Assembly (NCBI RefSeq): GCF_022201045.2
Contig: NC_068560.1
Coordinates: forward strand, 31,823,501-31,887,500
Length of the DNA stretch: 64,000 nt
Source: Citrus sinensis
Taxonomy: Eukaryota; Streptophyta; Magnoliopsida; Sapindales; Rutaceae
Direction: 5' to 3'
Position numbers and translations under genes: made by a program. The notes beneath the pieces are model-generated. The model searched no databases. It had not been told where the DNA came from and saw nothing but the letters and a program-made list of their open reading frames with translations. Numbering within the stretch: position 1 is the first letter of the stretch; each line of letters begins with the position of its first letter. Positions 17,639-29,900 of this stretch are shown here, piece after piece.

Positions 17639-18614
17639 CTGAATACACAAAAAGTAGCAAAAATATTCAAAGTTAGACTCATTCTATAAATGTCCACATA
17701 GAACTTATATGAGACAGTGCCTCAACAATGAACGTTAATGATAACCAATTATCACAAACAGACCATGAGAAGTAGGAGATGTTATCGCCTACAAAAATAT
17801 CACCAGTTTTTACATTCCATTGAAACAAAGTGAAGAATTATTCTTTGTATAACAAGAAAGCATAAGGAAACTGACAATTTGCCAACAAAATGAACACACC
17901 TAGTGAAAAAGGAGAATTCAATATGCAAAAAAGGGAAAAGAATTACTAAAGAAAAAGTCTCAGATAAATACAGCAAGAACAAAAGGGTGAAAAATGGGAC
18001 TCCTTTTATTTCTCCGATAATAACAAAGCAAGGACCAGACTTGGGAAACATGATAGGAAAATCCATGGTTTGGTAATTTGGGCAAGAAAAAAACTGACAA
18101 ATAAGTAAAATTTGATGCATAAAAGACACAAATAAAGCAGCTTTAGAGATCCAACAAAACCCACTTGATAAAATTGCCTAGATAAACTATCAGGCGCATG
18201 AGAATCAAAAGATATTGAATTACAAGGAAACTTTTACAGAGAAAGTGAGCAAAGGGCACCAAAACTAACTAATCAAGGTCACAGGAAAACGAACCTAAAG
18301 CAAATAATCACTGCATGCAAATTACAGAATGCTTGAAGGATACCCAAATCCCACAAAAAATGAGGAGGCAAAGCAGAAATGTTTACTAATAGATAGAACT
18401 TTCATAACCAGAGGAGCAAAACAACCCACAGCATTCATCATAGTCACAAAATCACTTTCCTTTAGCTCGGTTTCCCCAGTTTCCCAGTAACCAGACAAAA
18501 GGCAAAAAGAAAAATGATAGAACAAAATGTTTTACATGCATACAAATTTCGTGGGAATTTTCTTGAAAGGGCAGAGGCTTTCTTGGTTTAGATTAAGAGA
18601 AAGAAAAAACTCAC
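17639..18614 (-). other. 5'UTR intron of the FBW2 gene
   Basis: On the minus strand a leader exon ends ...GAACCG followed by GTGAG at 18614. An acceptor TATTCAG precedes the 18-nt leader just before the ATG at 17620. The 976-bp interval between has no coding frame. 5'UTR introns often raise expression in plants; here it is inferred from splice signals only. Confidence 0.5.
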
Positions 18615-18651
18615 CGGTTCGTCCGCCTGAAACGTAGGGCAAACGCAAAAG

Positions 18652-18730
18652 ACAGAGAGAGAGAGAGAGAGCAACGAAAGGCAAAATGGTCAGTGAGTGA
18701 TAGAGAGAAAGAGAGAGAGAAAGAGAAAGG
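18652..18730 (-). repeat. GA/TC microsatellite in the FBW2 leader
   Basis: Repeated GAGAGA runs on the plus strand (CTCTCT in the predicted mRNA) lie inside the likely first non-coding exon or core promoter. Such CT-rich leaders are common in plant housekeeping genes. Confidence 0.65.
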
Positions 18731-19762
18731 AAAAGAAAACTACAAAAAACCAGTTCTATCTCCCCACCTAACCAAAGCTATCAATGCAACCAACAACAAG
18801 AACAAAGGAACAAGAGTAAAAACAACTGAGTGAAAACGCAAAATGCTTCTAGGTAGTACGTTTTGGGGTTAAAAAGAAAATGAATTTTGGGAACGGTACT
18901 TGTGCAATTTCGAAAAAGAAAAAAATGAGAAAAAACAGTTCGCTTTGACTTTATTTTATTTTAACATAATATGGAGAAAGCAGGACTGTAAAAAAAGAAA
19001 AAAAGGAGTTAAAGAATTGGTAACGTTTATTTTGTATTAATTGCGGGCTACCATGGTTTTGTGAAAGATATGTTTGAAAAAGAGAGTGGGACTGCGGATA
19101 GAAGATAGATACGCGTGTGGACTACGTAGAAATTCGAGTACTTGAGGCTTTACTTACTCCACCGAGAAAAGGACCAAAAGGTGCTTAAAGAGATTTAGCA
19201 TTGGCACTTGGTGAAAACTGGAAAAAAGGCGTTCACCGACACGAGCTCGTGGCTAATTGAAAGGCCCATTTGAAATGGGCTGCGTGGGTTTTGTTTTTAA
19301 CAGAGTTGGAAAATTTGGAGGAGTTTACTTAATTGTTTGTTGGCTTATTATTTATTAACCGAAAAAGTCGGTGCAGTTTGAATTGAAGGACCGTCTCTGG
19401 TTCCGATGCTAATTGCCAGTTTTCACGAATGCTATTGAGCTATTCAATTCGCCTATGGAGTTTCTGACACCTGAGTTGCTTGGAGAATGGGTTATTTGAA
19501 ACGCAGTGATTGATTTTCTTTAACGTGGTTTGAACATATTATTAAATGGCTAGGAGCCTTGGCTGGCAGCTGGGTCATGAGAGACGTATGCGGTGTGTCG
19601 GTGTACAGAGGTCGTGTCTCTATCTCAGACGCATGGTTTCAAGGAAATCATCCTGCTGCTCTGACTCCTGTAGCTACGAGGCCGCAACTTGCAACAAGGA
19701 GGTCTAATTTCTGGCCTTTTTCTCTTTTTCACATTCAGCTGCTGTTTGATTTGAACATTGTA

Positions 19763-19946
19763 ACTTAAATATTTAATAAATGACTTTTGTTATGTTACAT
19801 AATCAGCGTAACATATATAATTATGTAATAATCTTAGATGAAAATTTAATGATTGTAAAAATAATATGATTTTAATATCTTATATTTTCATAATCTACAT
19901 ACATGATTATGTAACGTAACAACCTCATTAATAAATATTATTTGTT
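19763..19946. mobile_element. Fold-back MITE (~185 bp)
   Basis: The left arm contains TTGTTATGTTACATAATC and the right arm on the minus strand contains TTGTTACGTTACATAATC. The outer AATATTTAATAAATGA-like sequences also pair. The interior is AT-rich and non-coding. Confidence 0.6.
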
Positions 19947-20124
19947 ATGGTTTAGAAGTTAAAGTCATCCCAACTAATAAAATATTTGTAATTTAACAAT
20001 AAGAGTGCTATTTAGTGATTTTGAAGAATTAATTTGAATCTCAATGATATCTACGTAAATTACCTGAAAAAATTATAGTTTGCAAACTACTTTAAAAAAA
20101 TGGCCACAATGAGCTTAAAATTAA

Positions 20125-20149
20125 AATAATAATAATAATAATAATAATA

Positions 20150-20196
<47 letters not shown>

Positions 20197-20208
20197 TACT
20201 ACTATTAT
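20125..20208. repeat. Self-complementary compound microsatellite (AAT)n then (ATT)n
   Basis: An AAT run (about 20125-20150) switches without interruption to an ATT run (about 20151-20193) and then to degenerate ACT/ATT units. The two halves are reverse complements, so the array is a large perfect palindrome apart from unequal arm lengths. Confidence 0.9.
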
Positions 20209-21941
20209 TTTAAAGGTTAAATAAAAAGAGTAGAATTTGAGAATTTGAGACTTTAAATGTATCCAAATGAACAATTAAAGAAGAACTTCCAAATTGACCT
20301 AAAAATTTTCTAAGCTAAACCCTTCTTAATTTAAGTATCTGGGTCTGTCACTAAAATAAATTAAATTTATCTCACACTTGTATAATGAAAAATGTATAAT
20401 ATCTTTATTATTTTTATCAAAATTATTATTTAAAAATCATAATTATTGTACACTACCGGTACTTATTTATAACTAACAAATTTTATTTTATTTTTTGGTT
20501 TCACCGCAACTTAAAAACGTCAATATTAGCCAGGGACATAATTTTCATATTTAATTCCGAACATGCCCATTCTTACGTTTCTCATTTCACTGTCTAAATT
20601 GTAAACTACCAAATGTGGTTCCTCATCTCGTGCAGTCATGCGTATGCGGTGGGTGCAGGGTGCTCTCAACTTTTGCATACTTGTCCCTCCCGCTCGAGAG
20701 AGAAAAAAAATGGGAGTGGAGTCTGGATGGAGATCAGATCACCCAAAAGAATAACCGAAGTCGTATTTTCTATCCTATTCTTTTTCCCTTTAATTAATAT
20801 TTTTTGGTTGTTCTTCGCTACTTGGGATTTGAATTTGATGGCCATGGAGAGTGGGTGGGTTTTGAAAAATATAAACTCACATCATAACCCATTGAAAAAG
20901 AAAAAAAGAAATGACTCACATATGTCGTCAGCAATCAGCATCAAGCCAAGAAAAGAACTGACAACCTCAACACGTGAGTCAGTCCTTGCATGCATTCATG
21001 TCTGAATGGAGGTGATAACAGCAAAAAGCAAGTAAATTCTCCCTCGCCCTTTCAAACATTTTCTTCTTATATTAGCATTTAGCATAGCTTATTTAGCTAA
21101 TTCACTGGAAGGATCCATCTCTATCAAATCCTAGCACAATCCAACATCAGGACTAATTGTCGCTTCACACATTAGTGCTGAAACCTGAAAGGTTACCCGT
21201 TGAGCTACTTATCCCTTTATGCCAAGATTCAAGAGAATCAGCGATAACTAGTTACATCCCACATCTAAAGGGGAAAAGCTACTCAAAAGATGCTGTAGTC
21301 TAATCCCATAACAAGAAGAAGAGCCCAGAATTTAAGCAAAGCGTCCTTTGATGTAACCCCACACTAATGGAGCCTACAGCCTACGCCCTTCAATAAAAAT
21401 TTCCAGCAATTTTTTGGGTGTGATTAACCAACTACTACTCACAAGGCATGACAAAATATTGATATCAACTCCCATTGCTCCACGTGACAAAAATAAAAGA
21501 ATAACGAATGAATTGGCAGGGGCCTTTCTCATTTTTCCTTTTGGGGTTCAACGGCAGACACACCGAGAGACGGCAAAGTGACAAGCTGGTCTCAATATTC
21601 AGAATAGCATTTGTAAAAGTACCACTGGTTGCTCCAATATACTACATCCATATTCATGAAAATAAGATTTCAGTTCATTGACCACCCAATTGAAAACCGC
21701 TGACTTACAACAAATGCAATATATCATCAAGTAGTAATACAGATTTTCTATAATAACACCATCTTCAACAGCCAACTAGCATGGCAAAGCCAAAAGGGGA
21801 ATAACTCGGCAAAATTCATACTCTGAAAGTACATATATTGAATTTCATAAATTCCTACTGATTTTACTGTGCACAAAGCTTCTCAGGAAGTGATTCTTCG
21901 GTCTCCACTGCATGAATCCATTTTAAGGCTGAAACATCAAG

Positions 21942-24765
21942 TTACTCCCTGATAAAAAAAACAAAGCAGAAATGCATTACTAAGGCATCAGGAACACATA
22001 AGGATAACAGCAAACTTTTCTATGATAAATTACAAGCTATAGCTACAACTCATCATAAACCAACCCTTGTTGTATGTTTATAAAAGCTACAAACATGTAG
22101 TAGAATTCTGGAAGTTCTTCTTTTCAAAATCAAGGCAATACAATGAAACACTCGATCTAATCACTTGAACTGAACTTACAGATAGTTAAAAGCCATGGCA
22201 ATACAAATATAAACACCATTGATCAATGATCATGCACATGACACCAAAACTTCTGGAAATTTTTATGACAGCCCACAATTTTGATTGCAGGATACCATTG
22301 TCAATGACTACAGCACGTTGACGATGAATGGGGAATCACTTGTAATAGCATTCATAAACATTCATCCCATAAGCATTGTAAGCACATACAGTTCAAAGCT
22401 ACAGGGCCGTAACTTGGTCCATGCAAATATAAACCCTACCTCTCTGTGTTTGGAGTCGATTCAATATTCTCAAAACTAAGATCTTAGATTAGATAGTATC
22501 ACTAACCTCAATCAACATGATAAGAATGATGAATTTAATACTTTTCCAGGGGTTGATCAATGTTTATCTAGTTGTCAGGGTTTAAAGCACAACAAGATAC
22601 GACCACAGACAGGAGATATGGTTAAGTTCTATAGCCATACATGAATATGGTGGCTGTGCATCTGGTTGTAAAGAATTTCAGGCCATTGGTAGCCACATGT
22701 GTTTTCTTCAAGAGTGGACTCAAACTGACCTATGCAAAGCAAAGATTAAGCTCTGCACAGTTCTTTTACATTTACTGGATGCCTAACATCCCATGCATTT
22801 CACTGCAGAATACAAAATGCACAGGAATTTTTTCTTTTTTTCCCTCTCTTTCCTTTTATGGCAGCTTCAACAAAGTATCAGCCATTTCAGCGACCAAACC
22901 TTGTTTCTGTTTACGTTGTGTTGGAGTTACAAAAACTAACCTTCAAAAGGCCTTGTTTAGGAGATATAACATCTAACTACTTACTAAATAGCAATGACAA
23001 GCAGATAAGACAAAGTTCAGACCTGGTTGAGAAGGAAAAAAGTGGCAAGCTTCTTAATGGTAGGTGACTGCAAAAGGTATTCTTTTCTTCATTTTCACTA
23101 ATTCTTTATCCTGAATGATTGGCTACCATACCTTATTGAAAAAACTATATTCCGCACCCCCCCCCCCCCCCCCCCCCACCAAAAAAAGAGGTCACTGAAT
23201 TTTCAAATTTGAATACCGTAAACAAGCATGAAGCACAGCAACTAGAGTTTCAAACTTAGAATTACATACTGCATCATTTTCATAGAATTTAGCGCACCTC
23301 AACCCATTATCTTTAAAAGGTTAACCCAGTAATATAAAGTCTATATATCAAGTGAAATCAAGTAAAAATTCAACAATAAAAAGAATGGAGGTACATATTT
23401 TAACTGAAAATCATGCAGAAGCATATATCTAGTCATCATTAGCAAGTGCATATCGCAACCATATTCAATTTTGTGTAAACAAATATATCAATAATCTGAT
23501 TATATGTTAATCAAAAATCAATTATTTCACTTCAAGTACAACCAACTTAACAAAGTAATATCACCCAATATAACCAAAGAAATCAATCATCAAATTAATT
23601 CGCAAGAGGCAAAAATATCATACCATCTAATGAGTGACCCGAACAGAAAATGCTGCATGATGGGCACCTTCTCAAGCACCTCGGCCTTGTACATTTTCAG
23701 CAAACCACTGTTAACCTTGTTCCAATTAGGCACACCACTAATATCATCCAACAACGGCGAGTGTTCAGCAAACAACCCCTTTTTCACCTTCTTCACAAAG
23801 GCAATGCACGAAAGGTACATATACTCATCCGCAAAGTTATCTAAAATATCCTGATTATGAATTGACTTGGGCTTCATATACTTGTGATCAATCAACTGTG
23901 AAGAACCAAATATGAAGGGCAAGAAATGATAATCATCTAATCCCCAAACACCGTGAGACCCCGCCGGCTCCAAACAATACACTAACTGCAACTTCCTCAT
24001 TAATTCTAAATACTTAGCAAAAACCCTAGACACAACAGCATGATAATCCTCTTCTTTAATTACGCCCATTCTAGCTAAGCAATATAACCAAGAAGCGAAA
24101 TTAGTTTCATGACCGGTACCGTAATCAATACGACTCGAATTACCGAAACTGTCGTTAAAATAGGGAACGATCTCGATAACAGCAGCCTGAAGTTCATTTG
24201 GCAGAAAACGGAGCATTAACGACTCACTGTTGTCCGTCAAACGGCTATGCCAGGTTCGGTACGCGAGGTTACCGTAACGAGCAGATTGTTGAAGCGGAGG
24301 GATTTCTTCGGCCCATTGAAGTAATTCGTTAAGGATTGACACGATGGTGTTGATCGTTTGAGACTCGTGACAGGGATCAGAGATTTTGTGACCCCGGATG
24401 GATTCGGAGAGGGCGACGACGAAGCCGAGGAAGTTCTTGCCGGTATCGGAGTCGATGAAGTGGCGGATGTCGTCGGGGGATTGGATTTTTTTGGAGGGGG
24501 TTTGGAACTCAAAAGGGGCAGTGATTGTGGGGACTTTTTGGGATTGTGGAACCGGGGCCAGGATTATTGCCTGTGAGTGGTTGTTCGGGGGAAGGTTAAT
24601 GGCCGGAGCGCGGACTGGCCGGTAGTTTGGAGGCGGGGATATATCGGAGTATAATGATTTTGGAGGTGGCGGGAAAGTGGTGGGGCCGCCGCACTTGGCG
24701 CAGCATTTGGGCGATGGTGATGTTTCAGGAGATTGGTGATCGTGATTTTGTGTTTCCGGTTCCAT
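21942..24765 (-). CDS. PTPA: Serine/threonine-protein phosphatase 2A activator (PTPA, peptidyl-prolyl isomerase type)
   Basis: PTPA family proteins load metal into and activate the PP2A catalytic subunit and show peptidyl-prolyl isomerase activity; they are cytosolic/nuclear. Exon 1 is 24765-23624. Its reading frame reaches GSLIR plus two bases, then a GT at 23623. The only partner I can find is an acceptor ending ATCAG at 21949, which supplies seven coding bases (21948-21942) and gives ...LIRWE and stop, the usual plant PTPA terminus; 382 residues in all. Residues 1-80 are a Pro-rich plant N-terminal extension with a cysteine cluster (KCCAKCGG). The PTPA fold follows from about residue 85, with FLPFIFGSSQLIDHK and IMQHFLFGSLIRW as hallmark motifs. 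The gene sits between FBW2 and an EXORDIUM gene, all on the same strand. Confidence 0.92.
23157..23177. repeat. Homopolymer C tract (21 C) inside the PTPA intron
   Basis: Twenty-one C in a row in the only intron of PTPA (21949-23623), which makes a G run in the pre-mRNA. Such a run can form a G-quadruplex-like structure, and its exact length is assembly-sensitive. Confidence 0.85.
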
Positions 24766-24789
24766 GTTTGCAAGGATACTGAGCGAGAG

Positions 24790-25670
24790 TCGATCGAAAT
24801 GGAAATGAAATTTATTAAATATACAGTATGTTGGAGAATGAAGATCGTTCGATGGAAATGGGCCAGGCCTTTGGGCTTGAGGCTTTACTGGTCTGGTCTG
24901 GCTTGGGCTCTAGGTGGAATTTGTCGTTCCATGTTTTATACGATGAAAATTAATGAACGACATTTCGGTTGATTAGCATTTTTTATAGACTTGCGTGTCG
25001 TTCAGAAATTTAATTTTAGGGCTCAAGGTATATTAAAAATGAAAGGTTAAATTTAAGTACAAATGCTTTAAAATGAAATCTCTAGTTGTGAAGTAAAAAA
25101 TTGATTTTATTTGGTAAATATAATTTCTAATATTAATGTAGTTTTCTAGTGGCATCATATTTTCGCTTTTTTGTAGCATGCTTCTAGGGAAAAACTTAAA
25201 TAGAATAATTTTCGTTCACTAGTTTTGCTCGAACCAGGACCTCAAACTTACGCTGCTCATATTACCGAAATATCACGTGAAAAACAAAAAAAAGGTGATT
25301 TTGATTGATTAATCTAAGAGCAAAGATGATATTCGTAGACGACAACTAAATGCAATGGTTATTGCAAATTTACAACAATAATCTTGACAAAGTAAATTTA
25401 ATCACAACTAAAAAATATTTTTTTTTTGCACTGTTTATTTATATTTATGACAGTTTCTATATCAAAAGTAAAGCTGCAAAATTTTGACAAAGTATATATA
25501 AAAATTAAAATGTCTTCCTGGACTTTATGATAGCTAAAACTTGACGCCAAAACAAAATCACATAAGCTCAATAGTAGCTTGTCTACGGCAGATCTACAGA
25601 CGAGTGCCAATATAATTAATTAATTAATTAATAACATTTACATACATTTGTCCATCTTGTTTTAAATTTT
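24790..25670. other. Intergenic region between PTPA and the first EXORDIUM-like gene
   Basis: The left part is the PTPA promoter and leader. The right part, next to 25676, is 3' flank of the EXORDIUM-like gene, with an alternating TTAA run at about 25612-25632. A minus-strand segment at 25210-25260 contains CCTGGTTCGAGC, like a tRNA/SINE B box, but I could not find the rest of a tRNA. Confidence 0.5.
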
Positions 25671-25675
25671 ATTGA

Positions 25676-26587
25676 TTACGCGAGTGTTTTACACGTGGAT
25701 GTCTTTGGGTCCCACATCGCCGGCAGCAAGTATTTACGCCCATTCGCGCCGTTGGCGTTATAGCTAGCTCCGGTGGTTTTGTCGACCAAAACCTCACCGG
25801 GATAACCCGGGTACGCTCCTTTCCCGAATTTACCAGGACACGCGCTCACGGCCTCCAAAGGCGCGTCAGAAGGCCCCTGATAGTAGCCGTTGTTAAACGG
25901 ATTAGTCACGGTTCCCGCCAGAACCGTGGCCAGATTGATGATCATCCCGTCAACACCCACGTCTCCGTTAGGGGCAACTAAGGGCGGAGTTTGGGGGCCG
26001 TAAATGGGTTGGTGAAACGGCCACGCGCACTGGCCCGGGCACTGACTCTCCGAGTTCCCAACCCAGGCGTAAGCGAACTTGCTCTCCTTGCTTCGACCAG
26101 CCCCGTGGGTCCCACAGCGACTCATGCAGAACCCATCGACCACCACGTCGGATGAAGTCAAAACGACGTTAACAGCGTTATTTTTAATCCCAGCTTTGGA
26201 AGCCAGGGATATAACTTGCGGGGTCTTGAGCGATTTTCCAAGCGAGTAATTCTCGTCAAGGACTTGATTCCCAGCAACGACGGAGCGTGGGCCGCCTTTG
26301 TAGGCCTCAGTGGTCTGCCACCAAGAAGAGACAGAAGGTGGCGGGGTCTTAGCAGAGCTTAGAGATTTGAGAAAGTCAACGACGATAGACCTCTGTATTG
26401 GAGAGAACTTGCCATACCAAACAAGATTAACAGTCACGTTGCCATTAAGAAGTTGGCCGTTGTGGTACTTTAAAACGAGGGGATGTTGTTCCGCGAGAGC
26501 CGTGAGCTTTCTCGTAGAAGCAAAGCATGAAAAATGGGAGAGCAAGAGAAGCGAAGAGAGAATAACAAGATGGTAAATAGAGGCCAT
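25676..26587 (-). CDS. EXORDIUM-like (Phi_1 family) secreted protein, copy A
   Basis: An intact single-exon gene of 303 residues, typical for the EXORDIUM/PHI-1 family (Pfam Phi_1). The family is apoplastic and promotes cell expansion in response to brassinosteroid and carbon status; its biochemical activity is unknown. Residues 1-23 form a signal peptide with a Leu-rich core (LVILSSLLLLSHFSCFA). Hallmarks follow: [68 protein letters not shown] and the C-terminal LLPAMWDPKTSTC. A TATA box (minus strand, 26687-26694) lies about 100 bp upstream of the ATG, and a TTGACT W-box lies further up. Copy B at 31759 is a near-identical, oppositely oriented paralog. The C-terminal type resembles EXL2 more than EXO. 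Confidence 0.94.
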   Translation of the reverse strand: MASIYHLVILSSLLLLSHFSCFASTRKLTALAEQHPLVLKYHNGQLLNGNVTVNLVWYGKFSPIQRSIVVDFLKSLSSAKTPPPSVSSWWQTTEAYKGGPRSVVAGNQVLDENYSLGKSLKTPQVISLASKAGIKNNAVNVVLTSSDVVVDGFCMSRCGTHGAGRSKESKFAYAWVGNSESQCPGQCAWPFHQPIYGPQTPPLVAPNGDVGVDGMIINLATVLAGTVTNPFNNGYYQGPSDAPLEAVSACPGKFGKGAYPGYPGEVLVDKTTGASYNANGANGRKYLLPAMWDPKTSTCKTLA

Positions 26588-26940
26588 GCTGAGTTGAGGT
26601 ATCTAGAAACAGATGATGTTTTGTTTGGAGAGAATCGGTTATTAATGGGTTTGTTTTGTTTGAAGAGACACCGGACAAGCTGAGGAATTTATAGTGTTGG
26701 AGGTAGTACTTGTGAAGACAGCTGGCTCAGGATAAGAGCAATACTGTTAAAAAGTGACGCGTGTGGTTGACTTGTTGGGAGTATTAATGAAACTGAGAAT
26801 TTAATGGTTTAGTGAAATGAATGACGTGACAAAAGGGGAAAATTAAGGTTTCATCTTATCAGCCGAGCTGATCCGGTAGCCTCGCTCACGGGAGACATCC
26901 ACGGCGCTACTTGTTAAGCCCCTGTTTCCAAGGTTAAAGC
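25680..26940 (-). repeat. Left arm of the EXORDIUM-like inverted duplication
   Basis: The coding region plus about 350 bp of upstream sequence is matched in reverse orientation at about 31425-32665. Shared upstream words include AAACAGGG, GCTACCGGATCAGCT, GATAAGAT, AGCTGTCTTCACA and the ACTATAAAT TATA box. The match fades upstream of about 26940. Confidence 0.85.
26687..26694 (-). promoter_or_regulatory. TATA box of EXORDIUM-like copy A
   Basis: CTATAAAT on the minus strand, 100 bp upstream of the ATG; the equivalent box of copy B is conserved. Confidence 0.65.
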
Positions 26941-29900
26941 ACGACAATAACCTTTTCTCTAGGGTCTTGTATTGGCCAATAGAGAAATTTAAAATTTTTC
27001 AATTTAATTACAGCTTCCACGCGAGTGGCTAAATGCGAGCTACTGAGATTTTCTAGTGATTGGTCAAAAATGGGGAATCGGCGAGGTTATAGGATATGCA
27101 AGTTGTGGCCATTAGTATCATCGATCAACTTGTGTTGGAAAACAAATTTATCGAACAAGTCAGAAGCTGTAATAATAATAATAACGCGGTTTAGCCATCG
27201 GCTAATTTCGTCTCCATGACCAGTTCGTCTTTCTTGTTAACTTCTCAGCTGTCTTCTTTAATGCATCGACCGAATCGTGCTTAATGAAATGTGTTATGTA
27301 TACCAGTTGTTAAAGAGTAGTGACATTTTTTCAATGGCGGTCGACTTACATATGGCGTGGCAGTTACATTACCGTGGCATGGAATCCTGGCAATGCTAGA
27401 GAAATTATTGTTTTTCTATTTAACTTGAATGATCTAGATTGGTCAATAACATCAATGCCATGCAACGGTCCATCTGATATTCTAGGAAAGTGCTTCGTGG
27501 ATTGATATATTCATATGTTAATTAAAATCGATTTAATTTTTGAAAAAGCACTGAGGCGGAGTTGGCACCTCACATCAGTGTACCACCATCCAATGAAATT
27601 GCGTTGCATATACAAAATGTATTTATGCTAATTTAAAACATGACGACTAAAATCATTTATTATTTGCCCTGTTGTAGCTAAAGCTGGGGATGCTTTCAAT
27701 TGTGGAATTCAAGGACCCTTTTTGTGAATCGGATCGGCCGAAATTCTAAAATCCCCGTTAGCTACATGCACACATTGAGTTACTATTATCGTTATTAACG
27801 ATGATAAGTAATACATATTAAAAAAATTAAAAATAATATATTTAACGAGGAATTAGTCTAAAGATGATACGGCACTATTAGCTAGCAAAGAGGGCTGGGG
27901 TGGGATATATGCTAATGAATGAATAAAATTAAGTCCAGTGCGGATGTTCAGCTCAGTATTCTTGGAAAGAGATAATGATGTCGTATTATTGTATTTTTAG
28001 GCTCCATTTAATGTAATTTTTTAAATAGATCTTTTATTAATAGAGATTTTAGTGAAAATATTTTAGTTGTTTAGTTGTTAATGAAATTTTTTTATAAAGT
28101 TACTTTAATATATAAGATTTTTAAAGTTATGTTATGAAAAGAATCAAATAAGATTATGAAATAAATAAATATATTTTAGATATTTTAACTCTTTAAAAAA
28201 AAACCTACAAATCATGCCCTCAAAAGCCTAACATTTGAACTTTTTGCAAGTAGAGGTGTTTTTAGTAGATTTTGGGTGCGTGTATGAACGACACAAAACC
28301 AAACTAAGAACAATAATTTAATTTTTATCGGGAAGCGGGATGCCTCGTTTGTTCGGGATGTATGCCCTGTTTTTGGTTTAATGGAGTAAAGGAGGAGTGA
28401 GAGGATGGTGGATATGGTGGGAAGTTCGACTCCAGATGTGAAGAGCTTCCAAAAGTCACATTAATCCTGCAAAATAACAAGAACGAGGTTAGAGGTGGAG
28501 CCGGGAGTGACCAGTGACCACACTTCGACGCTCAAGTCCGAGTTGGATTTTCTTAAGTTAGAGAGCTTACAAGCTCTCAGTAATGGAGGCTTTAAGGTGG
28601 AAGAAACCTCAGCTCTTGTGTGTGTGTGTTGGTTCTTATGACAAAAATAAAACCTGAGTACTTTATATGGTGTAACCCGGCTGTCGTGCCACCTGTCGTT
28701 ATTTTATTAGCGTTCCTTGTTGTCATGTCAGATATATTTTTATCCTTCACACGTGTTACTACTTGGGTATTTCAAAATATGCTTGGAGAACAAGTTTGAA
28801 GTGTATTCACGTGTTAGGCGTAAAAGGGTGGTCCTACGTACCTCTGTTAAAGCTGTTGAGAATTTACAGGCGTTGGCAGGGGAAAGCTGGTGGTCTTAAC
28901 TGTCATAGCATTAACCTTTTTGGCTTATTTGCTGGCGCGACAAGCTGCTGTCCCTTCTTTTGTAGCATGTGATTTTCTCATTGATTCCTTTTTTTTGACA
29001 AGAAATCAATCAATTTTTTTTTGGGATTTGGGTTAATCTATCTCTTAACATTTTTATGAATATTTTTATGACATTTTTACCCTTGCTTGGCGTATCCCAA
29101 GTACCCCACAAAACACTTGGGGTACCCAATATAGGCCAACATTCTTGTGATGACTTTAACTACAAAACTCCATATCGACACCTGTCATTTTTCTTTACTC
29201 TTTTACTTTTCCCCAAACAATTGGAAAAATAACTCATTTAATCTTTATAAGCTCTACTCAAAATATAATCAAACAATACCAAAAATTTTAAAAAGAGCTT
29301 ATAAAATTAAATAAACATTTCTGATAATAAACATGCATTTATATAACTGAATATTATTCTTACAATGAGTAGTTTAGATAATGATATGTTAATATACATT
29401 CATTATACACGTACACACATTTATTTATATTCACTGTATGAGCTTACTACAAATACAAAATTGAAATGTCGACATATTAAAATTTGTGATGGGCTGAGAG
29501 CAAAGAAATGTACCACTAGTATTGGGTGATAATTTTTCAGTAAATTAAAGGAAAAAAAAAAAGTAGAAAGAAAGGCTCCATTTTAAATTCTTCCAATCTT
29601 AAGGTGATTTGGCAAATTCAGAGCCATAAAATACCCAAATTCGAAATCTCAGTTGCAACTGGGGGGGGCGGGGGGGGGGGGGGGGGGGGGCGGGTGGTGG
29701 GAAGGCCGATTCCAATTAATAAATAAATTATAGTGGTAGCCTACCACTGGTAGGTCCATGGAGAACATTTTTGTGTCCAAGTGACAAAACAATCCTTTAT
29801 CCCTCCCGGGATATAATACAAGCAAACACAACAAACCTATCTCATGCCAAACGCTACCCGTAACTAAAAGGCATCGAGCAGGCAGCTTCTACGAAATAGC

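Larger units (their letters stand above)
18790..21900. other. Intergenic region between FBW2 and PTPA
   Basis: I see no protein-coding gene. The left part is the FBW2 promoter. A fold-back MITE (about 19763-19946) and a compound AAT/ATT microsatellite (20125-20208) lie in the middle. The right part (about 21040-21930) is probably 3' flank and 3'UTR of PTPA. An open frame at 20613-21005 shows no family features. Confidence 0.55.

Noticed and set aside
21181..21235. Minus-strand AAGTAGCTCAACGGGTAA resembling a tRNA/SINE A box
   Set aside because: No matching B box or cloverleaf stems were found at the right distance.
25225..25245. Minus-strand CCTGGTTCGAGC resembling a B box
   Set aside because: No A box, acceptor stem or anticodon loop could be assembled around it, so not called a tRNA.
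28380..28900. GC-richer segment resembling a retrotransposon LTR
   Set aside because: I could not find TG...CA ends, a second copy, a primer-binding site or a target-site duplication in the window.
29649..29834. Poly-Pro ending open frame on the minus strand
   Set aside because: The Pro run comes from the G homopolymer tract.
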